A stretch of DNA of 64,000 nucleotides from JAZDEY01 sp043808325 [NCBI: Candidatus Eiseniibacteriota bacterium] (GTDB lineage Bacteria > Arandabacterota > Arandabacteria > Arandabacterales): assembly GCA_043808325.1 (NCBI GenBank), contig JAZDEY010000028.1, positions 32,847 to 96,846 on the forward strand. Direction: 5' to 3'. Numbering within the stretch: position 1 is the stretch's first letter; the number at the start of each line of letters is the position of its first letter. Made by a program: the position numbers and the translations under genes. The notes beneath the pieces were generated by a model. It was not told the origin of the DNA and did not search any database. It worked only from the letters and a program-made list of their open reading frames with translations. Below, piece after piece: positions 1 to 8,624 of this stretch.

Positions 1-2
1 GA

Positions 3-866
3 GGGACGCTCGGAGTTGTGGCCGTCTTGGCAGCGGCGTCATGTGCCCTTGCCGGTTTCTTGAGCATGGAGGAGGGCGCACGCGCAACTGCGATGGGCGG
101 AGCCTTTATCGGTGTGGCGGATGACGCGACCGCGGTCTTCTGGAATCCCGCCGGTTACGGGCTGATGCACGGGCTTCGACTAACGGGCATGGGTTCGCGG
201 CTCTTCGCGGTTGGGGATCTCTCGGAAGACTGCGTGGCCTTGAGCTATAGCGGCTGGAAGAGGGGAGGTATCGGGTTCGGTTGGGCGAGGCGTGCTCTCG
301 GGGATATCTACAGCGAAAACACCTTTGTCCTGGGAGTTGGCAAACGGCTTCTATTGGACGGTTTCGCGGTGGGAGGGGCTCTGCGCATCTATCGTGTCGG
401 TGCCCCCGGATACGAATACTATAACGACCCCAACTTCGAGAACGGTGACACGGGCTATGCGGGAGACCTGGGACTGCTCTATAAGGGTCGCAACTGGTCG
501 GTGGCATGCGTGGTCCGCAATTTGGGCGAGCCCGAGCTCCAGATGATCAAGACGACTGAGGCCGCCGACCCCATCTCTTCGGAGCTGAGGCTGGGCGGCA
601 CCTATACCTTTCGGGAAGTGGTGCTCCTCACCGGGGAGATAAGGCGTCCCCGCAATGCTCCCGCTTACTACGAGGGCAAGACAAGTTACTGTCTCGGCAC
701 GGAGATATGGTTCTTTGACGCCTTCGCTCTGAGGACCGGCCTTCATCGGGACCGAGCTACGGCGGGGTTGGGCCTCAGGATCCAGAACCTGGCCGTGGAT
801 GCGGCGCTCCTGTCCGATCGGCGTCCAGGCAACAAATACAGGTTGTCCCTATCATATGATTTCTGA
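3..866 (+). CDS. PorV/UPF0164-like outer-membrane beta-barrel protein (5' partial)
   Basis: The frame is open to the left edge of the window, so the true start probably lies upstream; an internal GTG at 18 would give a signal peptide with no basic N-region. After the hydrophobic signal comes GARATAMGGAFIGVADDAT followed by FWNPAGY, the hallmark opening of PorV/UPF0164 (FadL-like) barrels. Alternating strands follow and the protein ends in RLSLSYDF, with the terminal Phe expected of outer-membrane barrels. Role: a surface barrel of unknown cargo. It is followed after 28 bp by a second barrel gene, which suggests one envelope transcription unit. Family call is good; function is not determined. 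Confidence 0.75.
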   Translation, partial: GTLGVVAVLAAASCALAGFLSMEEGARATAMGGAFIGVADDATAVFWNPAGYGLMHGLRLTGMGSRLFAVGDLSEDCVALSYSGWKRGGIGFGWARRALGDIYSENTFVLGVGKRLLLDGFAVGGALRIYRVGAPGYEYYNDPNFENGDTGYAGDLGLLYKGRNWSVACVVRNLGEPELQMIKTTEAADPISSELRLGGTYTFREVVLLTGEIRRPRNAPAYYEGKTSYCLGTEIWFFDAFALRTGLHRDRATAGLGLRIQNLAVDAALLSDRRPGNKYRLSLSYDF

Positions 867-894
867 CAAGTCGCGATAGTGGGGAGGATGGAGT

Positions 895-2388
895 TTGAAG
901 AAACAGTCGGCCGTTAGGACTTTCTTGATCCTTGGCGTTCTGGTCCTGGCGTGGTGCGGGCTCGCCGCTGCCGTGACGAGCCTGGAGGGTTACACCGAGG
1001 CCTTTGCCCAGCTCAACGGCGACTCGCGCGTCTGGCGGCTGGATAACCCGCAGTTCCTGGGCGAGCTCCGGATCAAGTCCAGCCCCTGGCAAAACACCGA
1101 GGGTTTCCTCAAGTTCCAGGGCCTTTCCAACAAGTGGGACAACGAGCGCTGGGAAAACTTCTTCTTCCTGAAGGAAGGTCACCTCAAGTTCCGCGGCAAC
1201 CGCGTCGAGGCCTATCTCTTTACGGGTCAGGACAGGTTCTGGCTCAACGAGCCGCTGCTCAACCTGGTAAGCCAGGACGTGATCAAGGACGATGACTATG
1301 GACCCAAGGCTCAAGGCGTGAGACTGGACGTCTGGGACATCTGGGGCTTCACTTTCACGGCGTTCTACAGCGATAAGAGCACTCCGTATCCCGGCATCAT
1401 TCTGCCCGACGTGCCTTCGGGAAACACCAGCTACCTTGCCGACATCGTCAGCACCGATGACTATCGGGCGAGCCGCTTGAGACGCCCGCTGCTTCGCGAC
1501 CGGCTGGTCGTGGGGGCCACATACGCCCGCAAGGACTACGGTCGGGGCAAGCGCGAATACGATGAGATCGCGGGCGGCGACTTCGAGGTTGCCCTGGGCG
1601 ATCTCGCCCGGCCGATCTCGCGTTTCGGCAGGGTGACGCTTTTCGGCGAAGCCGGCCGGAACCTATCGGGCTGGCTGGCAGAGGAGCATCCCAAAGGGTG
1701 GAAGCTTGAGATGCGAGACTTCGGCTACGGGCCGCTCACTATGATCGGATCGCTCTATGACTACGACGACAACTTCTATACGCAGGGCCTCGCCAGGGGC
1801 GACATCTGGGACGATAACGATTATCACGGCCACTACGTGCAGTTGGACTGCAGATTGCCCCGGAAGGCGATAAATCTCAAGGGTTGGAGGTTCAGGAACA
1901 AACCCCACACCTTCACCAGCGCCCGCAAGCCTTTCGAGGAGACCGGCGGTGAGGTCTACGTCGAGTTCGTCCGTGGTTTCAAGGGCAGGGTGGAGTACAA
2001 GCGCCATATCAACAAGGACGGCACCTGGCCCAATCTGCTCTTTGAGGTCAGCGGCGAGAACCGTCTGGTGAGGATTCGCACCCAGTTCAGAATGAAGGAT
2101 ATGGGCACCGATTACCGGGTGCGCGTCTATGGTTTTGAGGCCAACGCCAACCTGACGGACACCTGGAAGCTCTATACCAGGCTTTTGACGGTGGACGAGA
2201 AGACCGAAGCCCGTGAGACGGTCTTCGCACAGCTGCAATACAAAGGTTGGAACAGCGCTGAGTTCTTTGTGGAATTCGGTGATGGAGGCCAGAGCAACGA
2301 CCTGGCCAACACCGAAGGCTTCATAAGCCATGACAGTAGCGACATCACACGACGCGTATTCAAGGCTTTTCTGAGGCTGAATTACTGA
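895..2388 (+). CDS. Predicted outer-membrane beta-barrel protein, 497 aa
   Basis: The start is TTG with a purine-rich ribosome site (GGGGAGGATGGAG) just upstream. Residues 1-26 form a signal peptide (KKQSAVRT basic region, then a hydrophobic core). The rest has many Trp/Tyr-rich amphipathic strands and ends FLRLNY, with the C-terminal aromatic residue used by the BAM machinery. No enzymatic motif is visible. The stop overlaps the region where the next gene begins, so the two are probably co-translated. Its position before a CBM48-barrel protein and a Mal-type importer suggests a role in glycan binding or passage, which is inference. I do not recognise a named family. Confidence 0.6.
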   Translation: MKKQSAVRTFLILGVLVLAWCGLAAAVTSLEGYTEAFAQLNGDSRVWRLDNPQFLGELRIKSSPWQNTEGFLKFQGLSNKWDNERWENFFFLKEGHLKFRGNRVEAYLFTGQDRFWLNEPLLNLVSQDVIKDDDYGPKAQGVRLDVWDIWGFTFTAFYSDKSTPYPGIILPDVPSGNTSYLADIVSTDDYRASRLRRPLLRDRLVVGATYARKDYGRGKREYDEIAGGDFEVALGDLARPISRFGRVTLFGEAGRNLSGWLAEEHPKGWKLEMRDFGYGPLTMIGSLYDYDDNFYTQGLARGDIWDDNDYHGHYVQLDCRLPRKAINLKGWRFRNKPHTFTSARKPFEETGGEVYVEFVRGFKGRVEYKRHINKDGTWPNLLFEVSGENRLVRIRTQFRMKDMGTDYRVRVYGFEANANLTDTWKLYTRLLTVDEKTEARETVFAQLQYKGWNSAEFFVEFGDGGQSNDLANTEGFISHDSSDITRRVFKAFLRLNY

Positions 2389-2402
2389 TGGAGGAAATGA
2401 GA

Positions 2403-4616
2403 ATGAAGAGCCGAGTGGCATTGCTTGCATTGGCGCTCTTGACTGCTGCCGCAACGTCCTACGGGGGTACTGCGAAAGCACCCGGCGGTATGGAGTTCAC
2501 CTACTACGATCCTTCGGCCTATTCGGTATCGCTTGCCGGCTCCTTCAACAACTGGGATGCCCAGAAGACCCCGATGACTAAGGATAAGGAAGGCGCCTGG
2601 AGGGTTGTGGTCCCACTCGCCTCCGGAAAGTACGAGTACAAGTTTGTGGTAAACGGCAGCGCCTGGATGGCCGATCCGGACAATCCCAGGACCGTCGGCG
2701 ACTACGGCAACTCCGCGCTTGAGATCGACACGGACGGCAAGCCGGTGGTAACCGGAGTTGCCAGCGCGATCTCCAACACCGCCGCCAATGCCCGGGTGAT
2801 GCTGAACGGCTGGTTCCGCGGCACCTACACCACCAGGAAGAACGCACGGCCGGTCTACGGCACGGGCACGGCTGCCTTGGGCGACGCAAGATGGAGGCTC
2901 TCACGACCGGCGCACGAGATGTATGTGAGCATCAATCCCACGATCGGCTCGGATGTCAAGGGATCGGTCACCTTGCGGATCGATAGCGGCATCGGTGACA
3001 TCAGGGAGATAAGGACCGACCTCTATGCCGGCAGGCTCGCCTTCCAGAAGAGCACCTTCGACGTCGTTGCCTATCACAATGAAGAAGCTTTAAGCCTCGA
3101 CGATCCCATGCACATTCTGGGCGGCCAGGACCTTGCGGGCAGCCTCAGGGACGATCGAATCGCTTTCGGCAGAGGCACCCAGGGCATGATCGGCAACCTC
3201 CGCCTCGCCGGTGCGGAGCTCCAGGCTCTGTATTCCAACACCTATGACTACGACATATACAATAGCCCGATCCGCTGGAGATGGAACACTTCGGTCGAAC
3301 CGGCGCGCTTCGACAGCACGCCGAGATACGACAATGTGGGCACCGATATGCTCGCGCTGCGCGGCAAGAGGACCTTGGCCGGAGTGACTCTGGGCACCAC
3401 CTATCTCTCTAAGCGCAACGGCTGGTGGACCCCCTTCGAGGGCCGAAACTCCAGCCCCGCGATCGACCGCTATCGCGCCGAGACTAAAGATAGCGCGAGC
3501 TTCTGGTTTGAGCTTGGGACTACGGAATGGCTGTGGTCGGGTGACGCGAGTTTTAGCCCCGTCGAGCCGGTCAGGGTCTTCGGTGAGATTGGCAGGACCT
3601 CCTATGATGCCAGGTGGGACGGCGGCAATCGGGTGCGCAAACAGGGTGACCAGTTTGTGGACGGCAAGATCGATGTCCCGATCGCGGACTTCAAGGGGAG
3701 CCGCAGCAAGGCCGGCCTGGAGGCAGCGCAGGGCAACCATTCGGTCATCGTTACCTACGAGAGAATCCACAATGATGGAATGAAACCCGACCAGGGATTT
3801 ATCACCGTGGACGCTTTGCCGTTTGAGGATCCCGACAACGATCTCGTCTCTTACTACGGGCTGCCGATTCTCGGTGTGACCGAGTACCGCAATACCTACA
3901 TCGGAGTCCAGAATCTGGACCGGTTCATCCTCTACGAGCAGCGGCCGCTTCCCGAGCGGACCTTGTCCACCACTGAAGTCGACGCGTCAACCAGACTCAA
4001 GGGCGTGGATGTCGGCTTGAGAGTGGACGTTGCCAAGCGCAGATGGGATTACCCTGAGGGCGACCTCGCCGATTATGACGTCACGTGGGTTAGGTTCCTG
4101 CCCTCCATGGCCGGCAGTCTGCTCGGGGAGAGATTCACCTACAGTCTGGCATACGACCGCACCACCGACAACCTGAGCGGCAGGATGCCCCGAGAGTTCG
4201 ATAGGGGTGAGTTCATCTTGAAGGGCGGCCTTAAGATCAAGGGCAACTGGAGCCTGTACTACAATTTCCGCCGCGTCAGCTACGATTGGCCGCAGGTATT
4301 CTATCCTGCAGGAATGCGGAATCAGGAGGCCGAGTCCGCGTCGTCGGCTCTTCAAGAGCCGTCTGGGAGCGACAAGAGCTTCTTGAACCCGCACGTCGCT
4401 CTGGTGTGGTCGCCGATACCCAAGGTCGAGATCAGATTGGGCTACGGCTTGAGTCCGCTGTATTACCGGGACACCCCGGTCGAGGGCCGGGAGATCGGTC
4501 GAGAGAGGTGGCTCTCCAGCTATCTCTGGCTCGATCCCGAGGCCAATCTGATTGAGGCCGAGAGAGCGCTTGAGGATCTTAAGATAATCTCGCTGATGGG
4601 CGTGATCGCTTTCTAG
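2403..4616 (+). CDS. CBM48 (glycogen-binding) domain fused to outer-membrane beta-barrel
   Basis: I chose ATG 2403 because GGAGG lies 8 bp upstream and the product (737 aa) then starts with a proper signal peptide (MKSRVALLALALLTAAATS). An in-frame ATG at 2388 overlaps the previous stop. Residues about 25-105 form an E-set glycogen-binding domain of the CBM48/AMPK-beta type: VSLAGSFNNWD, then GAWRVVVPL, then GKYEYKFVVNG and WMADPDNP. The remaining ~600 residues look like a beta-barrel, with repeated aromatic strands and a final Phe. A carbohydrate-binding domain joined to a barrel, beside a sugar importer, suggests alpha-glucan capture at the surface; the substrate is inferred. Confidence 0.7.
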   Translation: MKSRVALLALALLTAAATSYGGTAKAPGGMEFTYYDPSAYSVSLAGSFNNWDAQKTPMTKDKEGAWRVVVPLASGKYEYKFVVNGSAWMADPDNPRTVGDYGNSALEIDTDGKPVVTGVASAISNTAANARVMLNGWFRGTYTTRKNARPVYGTGTAALGDARWRLSRPAHEMYVSINPTIGSDVKGSVTLRIDSGIGDIREIRTDLYAGRLAFQKSTFDVVAYHNEEALSLDDPMHILGGQDLAGSLRDDRIAFGRGTQGMIGNLRLAGAELQALYSNTYDYDIYNSPIRWRWNTSVEPARFDSTPRYDNVGTDMLALRGKRTLAGVTLGTTYLSKRNGWWTPFEGRNSSPAIDRYRAETKDSASFWFELGTTEWLWSGDASFSPVEPVRVFGEIGRTSYDARWDGGNRVRKQGDQFVDGKIDVPIADFKGSRSKAGLEAAQGNHSVIVTYERIHNDGMKPDQGFITVDALPFEDPDNDLVSYYGLPILGVTEYRNTYIGVQNLDRFILYEQRPLPERTLSTTEVDASTRLKGVDVGLRVDVAKRRWDYPEGDLADYDVTWVRFLPSMAGSLLGERFTYSLAYDRTTDNLSGRMPREFDRGEFILKGGLKIKGNWSLYYNFRRVSYDWPQVFYPAGMRNQEAESASSALQEPSGSDKSFLNPHVALVWSPIPKVEIRLGYGLSPLYYRDTPVEGREIGRERWLSSYLWLDPEANLIEAERALEDLKIISLMGVIAF

Positions 4617-4647
4617 GAGGATTACTCTGAGTCGGGAGGTTTTGGGG

Positions 4648-5403
4648 ATGAGGAACCAAGGCTTAATCCTAACCATCGCCGCTTGCTTCGTGGCGAGCCT
4701 TCTTGTGGCCGGCTGTGCAACGATCTCGGGAAGCATCAGAAACAGACTCCCAGCGCCCCATGAGGTCCAGGGCGGGATCCTCTTTGCGTACGAGGCTCCG
4801 GCGGCCCGGATGGTGACCCTGGGGGGAAGTTTCAACAACTGGGCGGGCACCAAGGGAGGCGGCCGCTATGATTCCTCAATCGACCCCATGAGCGATGAGG
4901 ACGGCGACGGCGTATGGACCATCGTTAAGCCTCTGCCTCCCGGCAGGTATCAATACAAGTTCGTGATCGACAACGGCGTGCGCTGGGAGACCGATCCCAG
5001 CAATCCCAATACCGGAAGCGAGTCAGGCATCACCAACTCCCTGGTGATAGTGCCCGAGGACGTCAAGTACGCCCATGAGGTCGTCACGGGTACGGTTGTT
5101 TCGGGGGAGAAGCCGATCCTCGAGCAGGCGCCCGCAAGCGGCAAGGAGCAGGAGGTCAAGCTGGAGCTGGATCTCCCTGCGGCGAGCCAGGTCTTCGCTG
5201 TGGGCCAGTTCAACGACTGGTCGCCGACCAAGACCAGAATGCAGAAGGATGAAGACGGCATCTGGCGGGTGACGCTTAAGCTCAAGCCGGGCAGATATGA
5301 GTACAAGTTCTACGCGGACGGCCAGTGGCTCGAAGATCCAAAGAACCCCGACAAGGCGCCCGACCCTTACGGTGGCAATAACTCCGTGCTTACCGTCCAG
5401 TAG
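4648..5403 (+). CDS. Lipoprotein with two CBM48/AMPK-beta-type glycogen-binding domains
   Basis: ATG 4648 is preferred over the in-frame TTG at 4642 because GGGAGG sits about 8 bp upstream. The 251-aa product has a lipobox (LLVAGC), so it is probably lipid-anchored. Two E-set domains follow. The first, about residues 45-130, has TLGGSFNNWAG, RYQYKFVIDNG and WETDPSNP. The second, about 160-250, has FAVGQFNDWSPTK, RYEYKFYADGQW and LEDPKNPD. There is no catalytic domain. Such domains bind glycogen- or starch-like chains. It sits between the CBM48-barrel gene and malF-like genes, so a capture or hand-over role in oligosaccharide uptake is likely but inferred. Confidence 0.8.
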   Translation: MRNQGLILTIAACFVASLLVAGCATISGSIRNRLPAPHEVQGGILFAYEAPAARMVTLGGSFNNWAGTKGGGRYDSSIDPMSDEDGDGVWTIVKPLPPGRYQYKFVIDNGVRWETDPSNPNTGSESGITNSLVIVPEDVKYAHEVVTGTVVSGEKPILEQAPASGKEQEVKLELDLPAASQVFAVGQFNDWSPTKTRMQKDEDGIWRVTLKLKPGRYEYKFYADGQWLEDPKNPDKAPDPYGGNNSVLTVQ

Positions 5404-5411
5404 GTGTGCCA

Positions 5412-6332
5412 ATGAAGCGGGCCGCCTTGCGAGAGAATGCCTCGGCTCTTGTCTTTCTTTCACCCTTCGTTGCGATCTTCCTGGTGTTTCTGGCATACCC
5501 CTTATTCTATTCCTTCTATCTGAGCCTGAACAAGGTTACCACTCCCGTCGACGTCTTTCGGCATCTTCGCTTCGTGGGGCTAGAGAACTTCGTTGCGCTC
5601 GCCAAGGACGGTCTCTTTCGATGGTCGCTCCTGATGACTCTCTACTATGCCGCCCTGATCGTGCCGCTGGGGATCGCCGCCTCGCTGGTGCTGGCGGTGC
5701 TGCTCCACAACAAGCTCAGGTTTCACGGCCTCTTCAGGACGGCGTTCTTCCTGCCCTACGTGCTCGATCTCTTCGTCGTGGGGATTGTCTGGACCTTCAT
5801 CTATAGTCCTCACTACGGCGTCCTCAACCGGATTCTCGAATCTGTCGGGATTCACTACTTCTCGGAACAGGGCTTTCTGGGAAGGGCCGGCACAGCGATG
5901 CCGGCGGTGGTTCTTGTCAACGTGCTGAAGGGCGCAGGCTTCGGGATGATTCTGTATCTCGCCGCGCTTCAGAACATACCGGAGTCGGTTTACGAAGCGG
6001 CCGAGGTCGACGGGGCAACGTGGTGGCAGAAACTTCGCCTGATCACGATTCCGCTCCTGAATCCGATCACGCTGTTCATGGTCATAGTGGGGGCGGTGGC
6101 GGCCCTCAACGCTTTTGTCGAGGTATATGCGATGACCGCAGGCGGCCCCAGCGTCGACGTCGCCGGTAAAGCCTATGGCTCCACGTGGGTCACCGGCTAC
6201 TATCTCTTCGATACTTTCTACGTGAAGTTCAAGCTGGGCTATGCTGCGGCAATGTCCTGCGTCCTGTTTGCGATCGCGGTGGTTGTGTCCCTCGTGAATA
6301 TCCGTGTGCTGAAACCCAAGGCCGAATACTGA
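5412..6332 (+). CDS. Sugar ABC transporter permease, MalF/UgpA type
   Basis: The protein (306 aa) has six predicted membrane helices and the binding-protein-dependent permease EAA loop, seen as EAAEVDGATWWQKLRLITIP, which docks on the ATPase. It forms the channel with the next gene product in the inner membrane. ATG 5412 is chosen because TAGGTG precedes it by 5 bp; GTG 5406 is also possible. It lies 9 bp after the CBM48 lipoprotein gene. No cognate ATPase (MalK/MsmX) is in the window, so a shared ATPase elsewhere is probable. Maltodextrin specificity is inferred from context. Confidence 0.9.
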   Translation: MKRAALRENASALVFLSPFVAIFLVFLAYPLFYSFYLSLNKVTTPVDVFRHLRFVGLENFVALAKDGLFRWSLLMTLYYAALIVPLGIAASLVLAVLLHNKLRFHGLFRTAFFLPYVLDLFVVGIVWTFIYSPHYGVLNRILESVGIHYFSEQGFLGRAGTAMPAVVLVNVLKGAGFGMILYLAALQNIPESVYEAAEVDGATWWQKLRLITIPLLNPITLFMVIVGAVAALNAFVEVYAMTAGGPSVDVAGKAYGSTWVTGYYLFDTFYVKFKLGYAAAMSCVLFAIAVVVSLVNIRVLKPKAEY

Positions 6333-6337
6333 GGACT

Positions 6338-7195
6338 ATGAAGGAGCGGAGATTGGATAGTGCAGTGTGGCGGCCGCGCCGCGTGAAGCTCCTGAAGACC
6401 CTTGGCCTGTATGCAGTTCTGGTGTTTGCCGCCCTGGTGGTGCTCTTCCCCTTAGTATGGATGCTCCTGACCGCGTTTAAGCAGCCCGGCCACGAATTCG
6501 ATCCCGAGATCATACCGCGCAGTCCCACGCTCCAGAACTTCAGGCGGGTGTTTGCCGAGTTTGGTTTCTTGAGGTACTTCGGGAACAGCACGATTGTTGC
6601 GGTTGCGGCCGGCGTCCTCGCCACACTGATCGCAACCCTGGCCGCCTATGCCTTCTCTTTCAAGAGTTTTGTCCTCAAGAACAAGATCTTTGCCGTCCTG
6701 GTGGCATCGATGATGGTCCCCGGCCTGATGTACGTGGTACCTCAGTTTGCGATCGTCCAGAAGCTGGGCTGGATGAACACCTACCGGGCGATGATTGTGC
6801 CGCACCTCGCCAACGTTTTCGGTCTCTTTCTGCTGAAGCAATACATGGACACGGTCCCGAGAAGCCTCGTGGATGCGGCCAAGATTGACGGCGCCAACGA
6901 TTTCCAGATCTACGGTCGGATCATTGTGCCGCTCGCGCTGCCCGTGATTGCCACGCTCTTCCTCTTGACCTTCCAGTTTCACTGGAGCAACTTCCTGTGG
7001 CAGCTTATCGTGACCAATAAGGAGAGCCTTTATACCGTGCCCGTAGGCCTGGCCATGTTCAAGCAGGCCCACGAGGAGCTCTATACTCTCAAGATGGCGG
7101 CGTCCGCAGTATCAATCGTGCCGATCTCGGTTATCTTTGTGCTTGCCCAGCGCTACTTCATCGAAGGCATGACCAGGGGTGCGGTCAAGGAATAG
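6338..7195 (+). CDS. Sugar ABC transporter permease, MalG type
   Basis: This is the second permease of the importer (285 aa), starting at ATG 6338 five bases after the malF-like stop. The EAA loop reads DAAKIDGANDFQIYGRIIVP. The MalG-like C-terminus carries FIEGMTRGAVKE, the segment that in MalG enters the ATPase dimer interface. It pairs with the preceding permease in the inner membrane. Helices begin around KLLKTLGLYAVLVFAALVV after a basic cytoplasmic tail. Confidence 0.9.
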   Translation: MKERRLDSAVWRPRRVKLLKTLGLYAVLVFAALVVLFPLVWMLLTAFKQPGHEFDPEIIPRSPTLQNFRRVFAEFGFLRYFGNSTIVAVAAGVLATLIATLAAYAFSFKSFVLKNKIFAVLVASMMVPGLMYVVPQFAIVQKLGWMNTYRAMIVPHLANVFGLFLLKQYMDTVPRSLVDAAKIDGANDFQIYGRIIVPLALPVIATLFLLTFQFHWSNFLWQLIVTNKESLYTVPVGLAMFKQAHEELYTLKMAASAVSIVPISVIFVLAQRYFIEGMTRGAVKE

Positions 7196-7290
7196 CGCCT
7201 CGGAAGCCGGATCACCGGGGACCGAACCGGCGGCGGGCGTTTGAGCGAGGGCAGAATCACAGGGGCCATATAGCCTGAGGAGGATCTGAG

Positions 7291-8544
7291 ATGAAGAAAC
7301 TCGTCGTGCTTCTTTGTGCGGTGTCACTGTTGGCCTGTGGCGGATGCGCCAGGGAGAAGGCTAAGCAAGGCGTGGTCCTCACCGTCTGGGAGACCTATAA
7401 CACCGAGGAGAGAGCTCTTTTCCTTTCGCTGGTTCAGGAATTCCAGCAGGCTAACCCCGGCATCGCGGTCGAAGCGGTCAGCATTCCCTTCGACGGCCTC
7501 GAGCCCAAGATTCTTACCGCCCTTGCCACCAACACCGCGCCCGACATAGGGCGGGTTGACGTGGGCTTCCTTCCCAAGGTCGCGATCAGGGGCGCCCTCA
7601 TGGCTCTTGACCAGTATGGCGTCGAAGCTGCAAAACCCAACCTGAGGCCGGTCGCCCTGAGCTCGTGCATGATCGAAGGCAGAACATATGGGCTTCCCGA
7701 CCAGGTCAACGGGCTTTGTCTCTTCTACAACAAGGAGATGTTCGCGAAGGCGGGACTCGACCCCGCCAAGCCCCCTGCTACCTGGGAGGAGTTCGTCGCT
7801 TGTGCGAGGAAACTAACCGACAAGCAAGCCGGCGTCTACGGTTTCGGCATGCGTAATTCACTGTGGTGGTCGTTGCCCTTCATATATTCCTTCGGCGGCG
7901 ATATCTTGACCCGAGACAAGAAGTGCGCGCTTGCCGACGACGGCTCCGTCGCAGGGTTCCAGTTCAAGGCGGACCTCTACTCCAAGTACGGGATCGAGGG
8001 CGGTGCATGGCGCGCGGGTGGAGTTCGTGACGACATGGGTTTTCAGAGCCGGAAGTATGCGATGGTCTTTAACGGGCCCTGGGCGGTCAAGGGGCTTGAG
8101 CAGGGCGGCATAGATTTCGGCGTAGCGCTCGTGCCCAGCGGCCCGGCCGGCTATGCCACCAACGTCGGAGGCAACAATCTTGTGGTCTTCAGCACCTGCA
8201 AGCATCCGGCGGAGGCCTCGAGATTCCTGATGTTCCTCACCTCGAAGGAGGCACAGGCAAGGTGGGCCAACGAACTCGGTCAGATTCCGGTCAATATGCT
8301 TGCCGAGGATCTGATCGATTTCACCAAGCATCCCTATCTCAAGACGTTCATGCAGCAGATGAAATACGCCAAGCCCCGGCCGCAGACCGGCAGTTACCCG
8401 GAGATTGAGAATGCGCTCAATCCCGAGATGCAGGCGGCACTTGACGGCAAGAAGTCGGTTAAAGAAGCTATGGAATCCGGGTGTAAACTGGTCACCGAAA
8501 TTCTCGGTGAGGAGAAAGATCTCGAAGCCAGTCTCAAGCGGTAG
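7291..8544 (+). CDS. Extracellular sugar-binding lipoprotein, MalE/UgpB type
   Basis: The start is ATG after a strong ribosome site (GAGGAGGATCTGAG). The 417-aa protein has a lipoprotein signal (SLLAC) and the fold pattern of family-1 solute-binding proteins: LTVWETYNTEE, FQQANPGIAVEAV, NTAPDIGRVDVGFLP, the VNGLCLFYNKEMF hinge region, and a C-terminal KSVKEAME segment. It delivers sugar to the MalF/MalG pair just upstream. Ligand cannot be told from sequence; the CBM48 neighbours suggest maltooligosaccharides. The binding-protein gene comes after the permeases, unlike the common malEFG order. Confidence 0.9.
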   Translation: MKKLVVLLCAVSLLACGGCAREKAKQGVVLTVWETYNTEERALFLSLVQEFQQANPGIAVEAVSIPFDGLEPKILTALATNTAPDIGRVDVGFLPKVAIRGALMALDQYGVEAAKPNLRPVALSSCMIEGRTYGLPDQVNGLCLFYNKEMFAKAGLDPAKPPATWEEFVACARKLTDKQAGVYGFGMRNSLWWSLPFIYSFGGDILTRDKKCALADDGSVAGFQFKADLYSKYGIEGGAWRAGGVRDDMGFQSRKYAMVFNGPWAVKGLEQGGIDFGVALVPSGPAGYATNVGGNNLVVFSTCKHPAEASRFLMFLTSKEAQARWANELGQIPVNMLAEDLIDFTKHPYLKTFMQQMKYAKPRPQTGSYPEIENALNPEMQAALDGKKSVKEAMESGCKLVTEILGEEKDLEASLKR

Positions 8545-8624
8545 GTGACGGCCGGGACAGGCACGAGATGAGGACTTAGCCAGATGGAGCTTCCCCGAAG
8601 GTTCACGCGTGAGTATCTTCAGGT

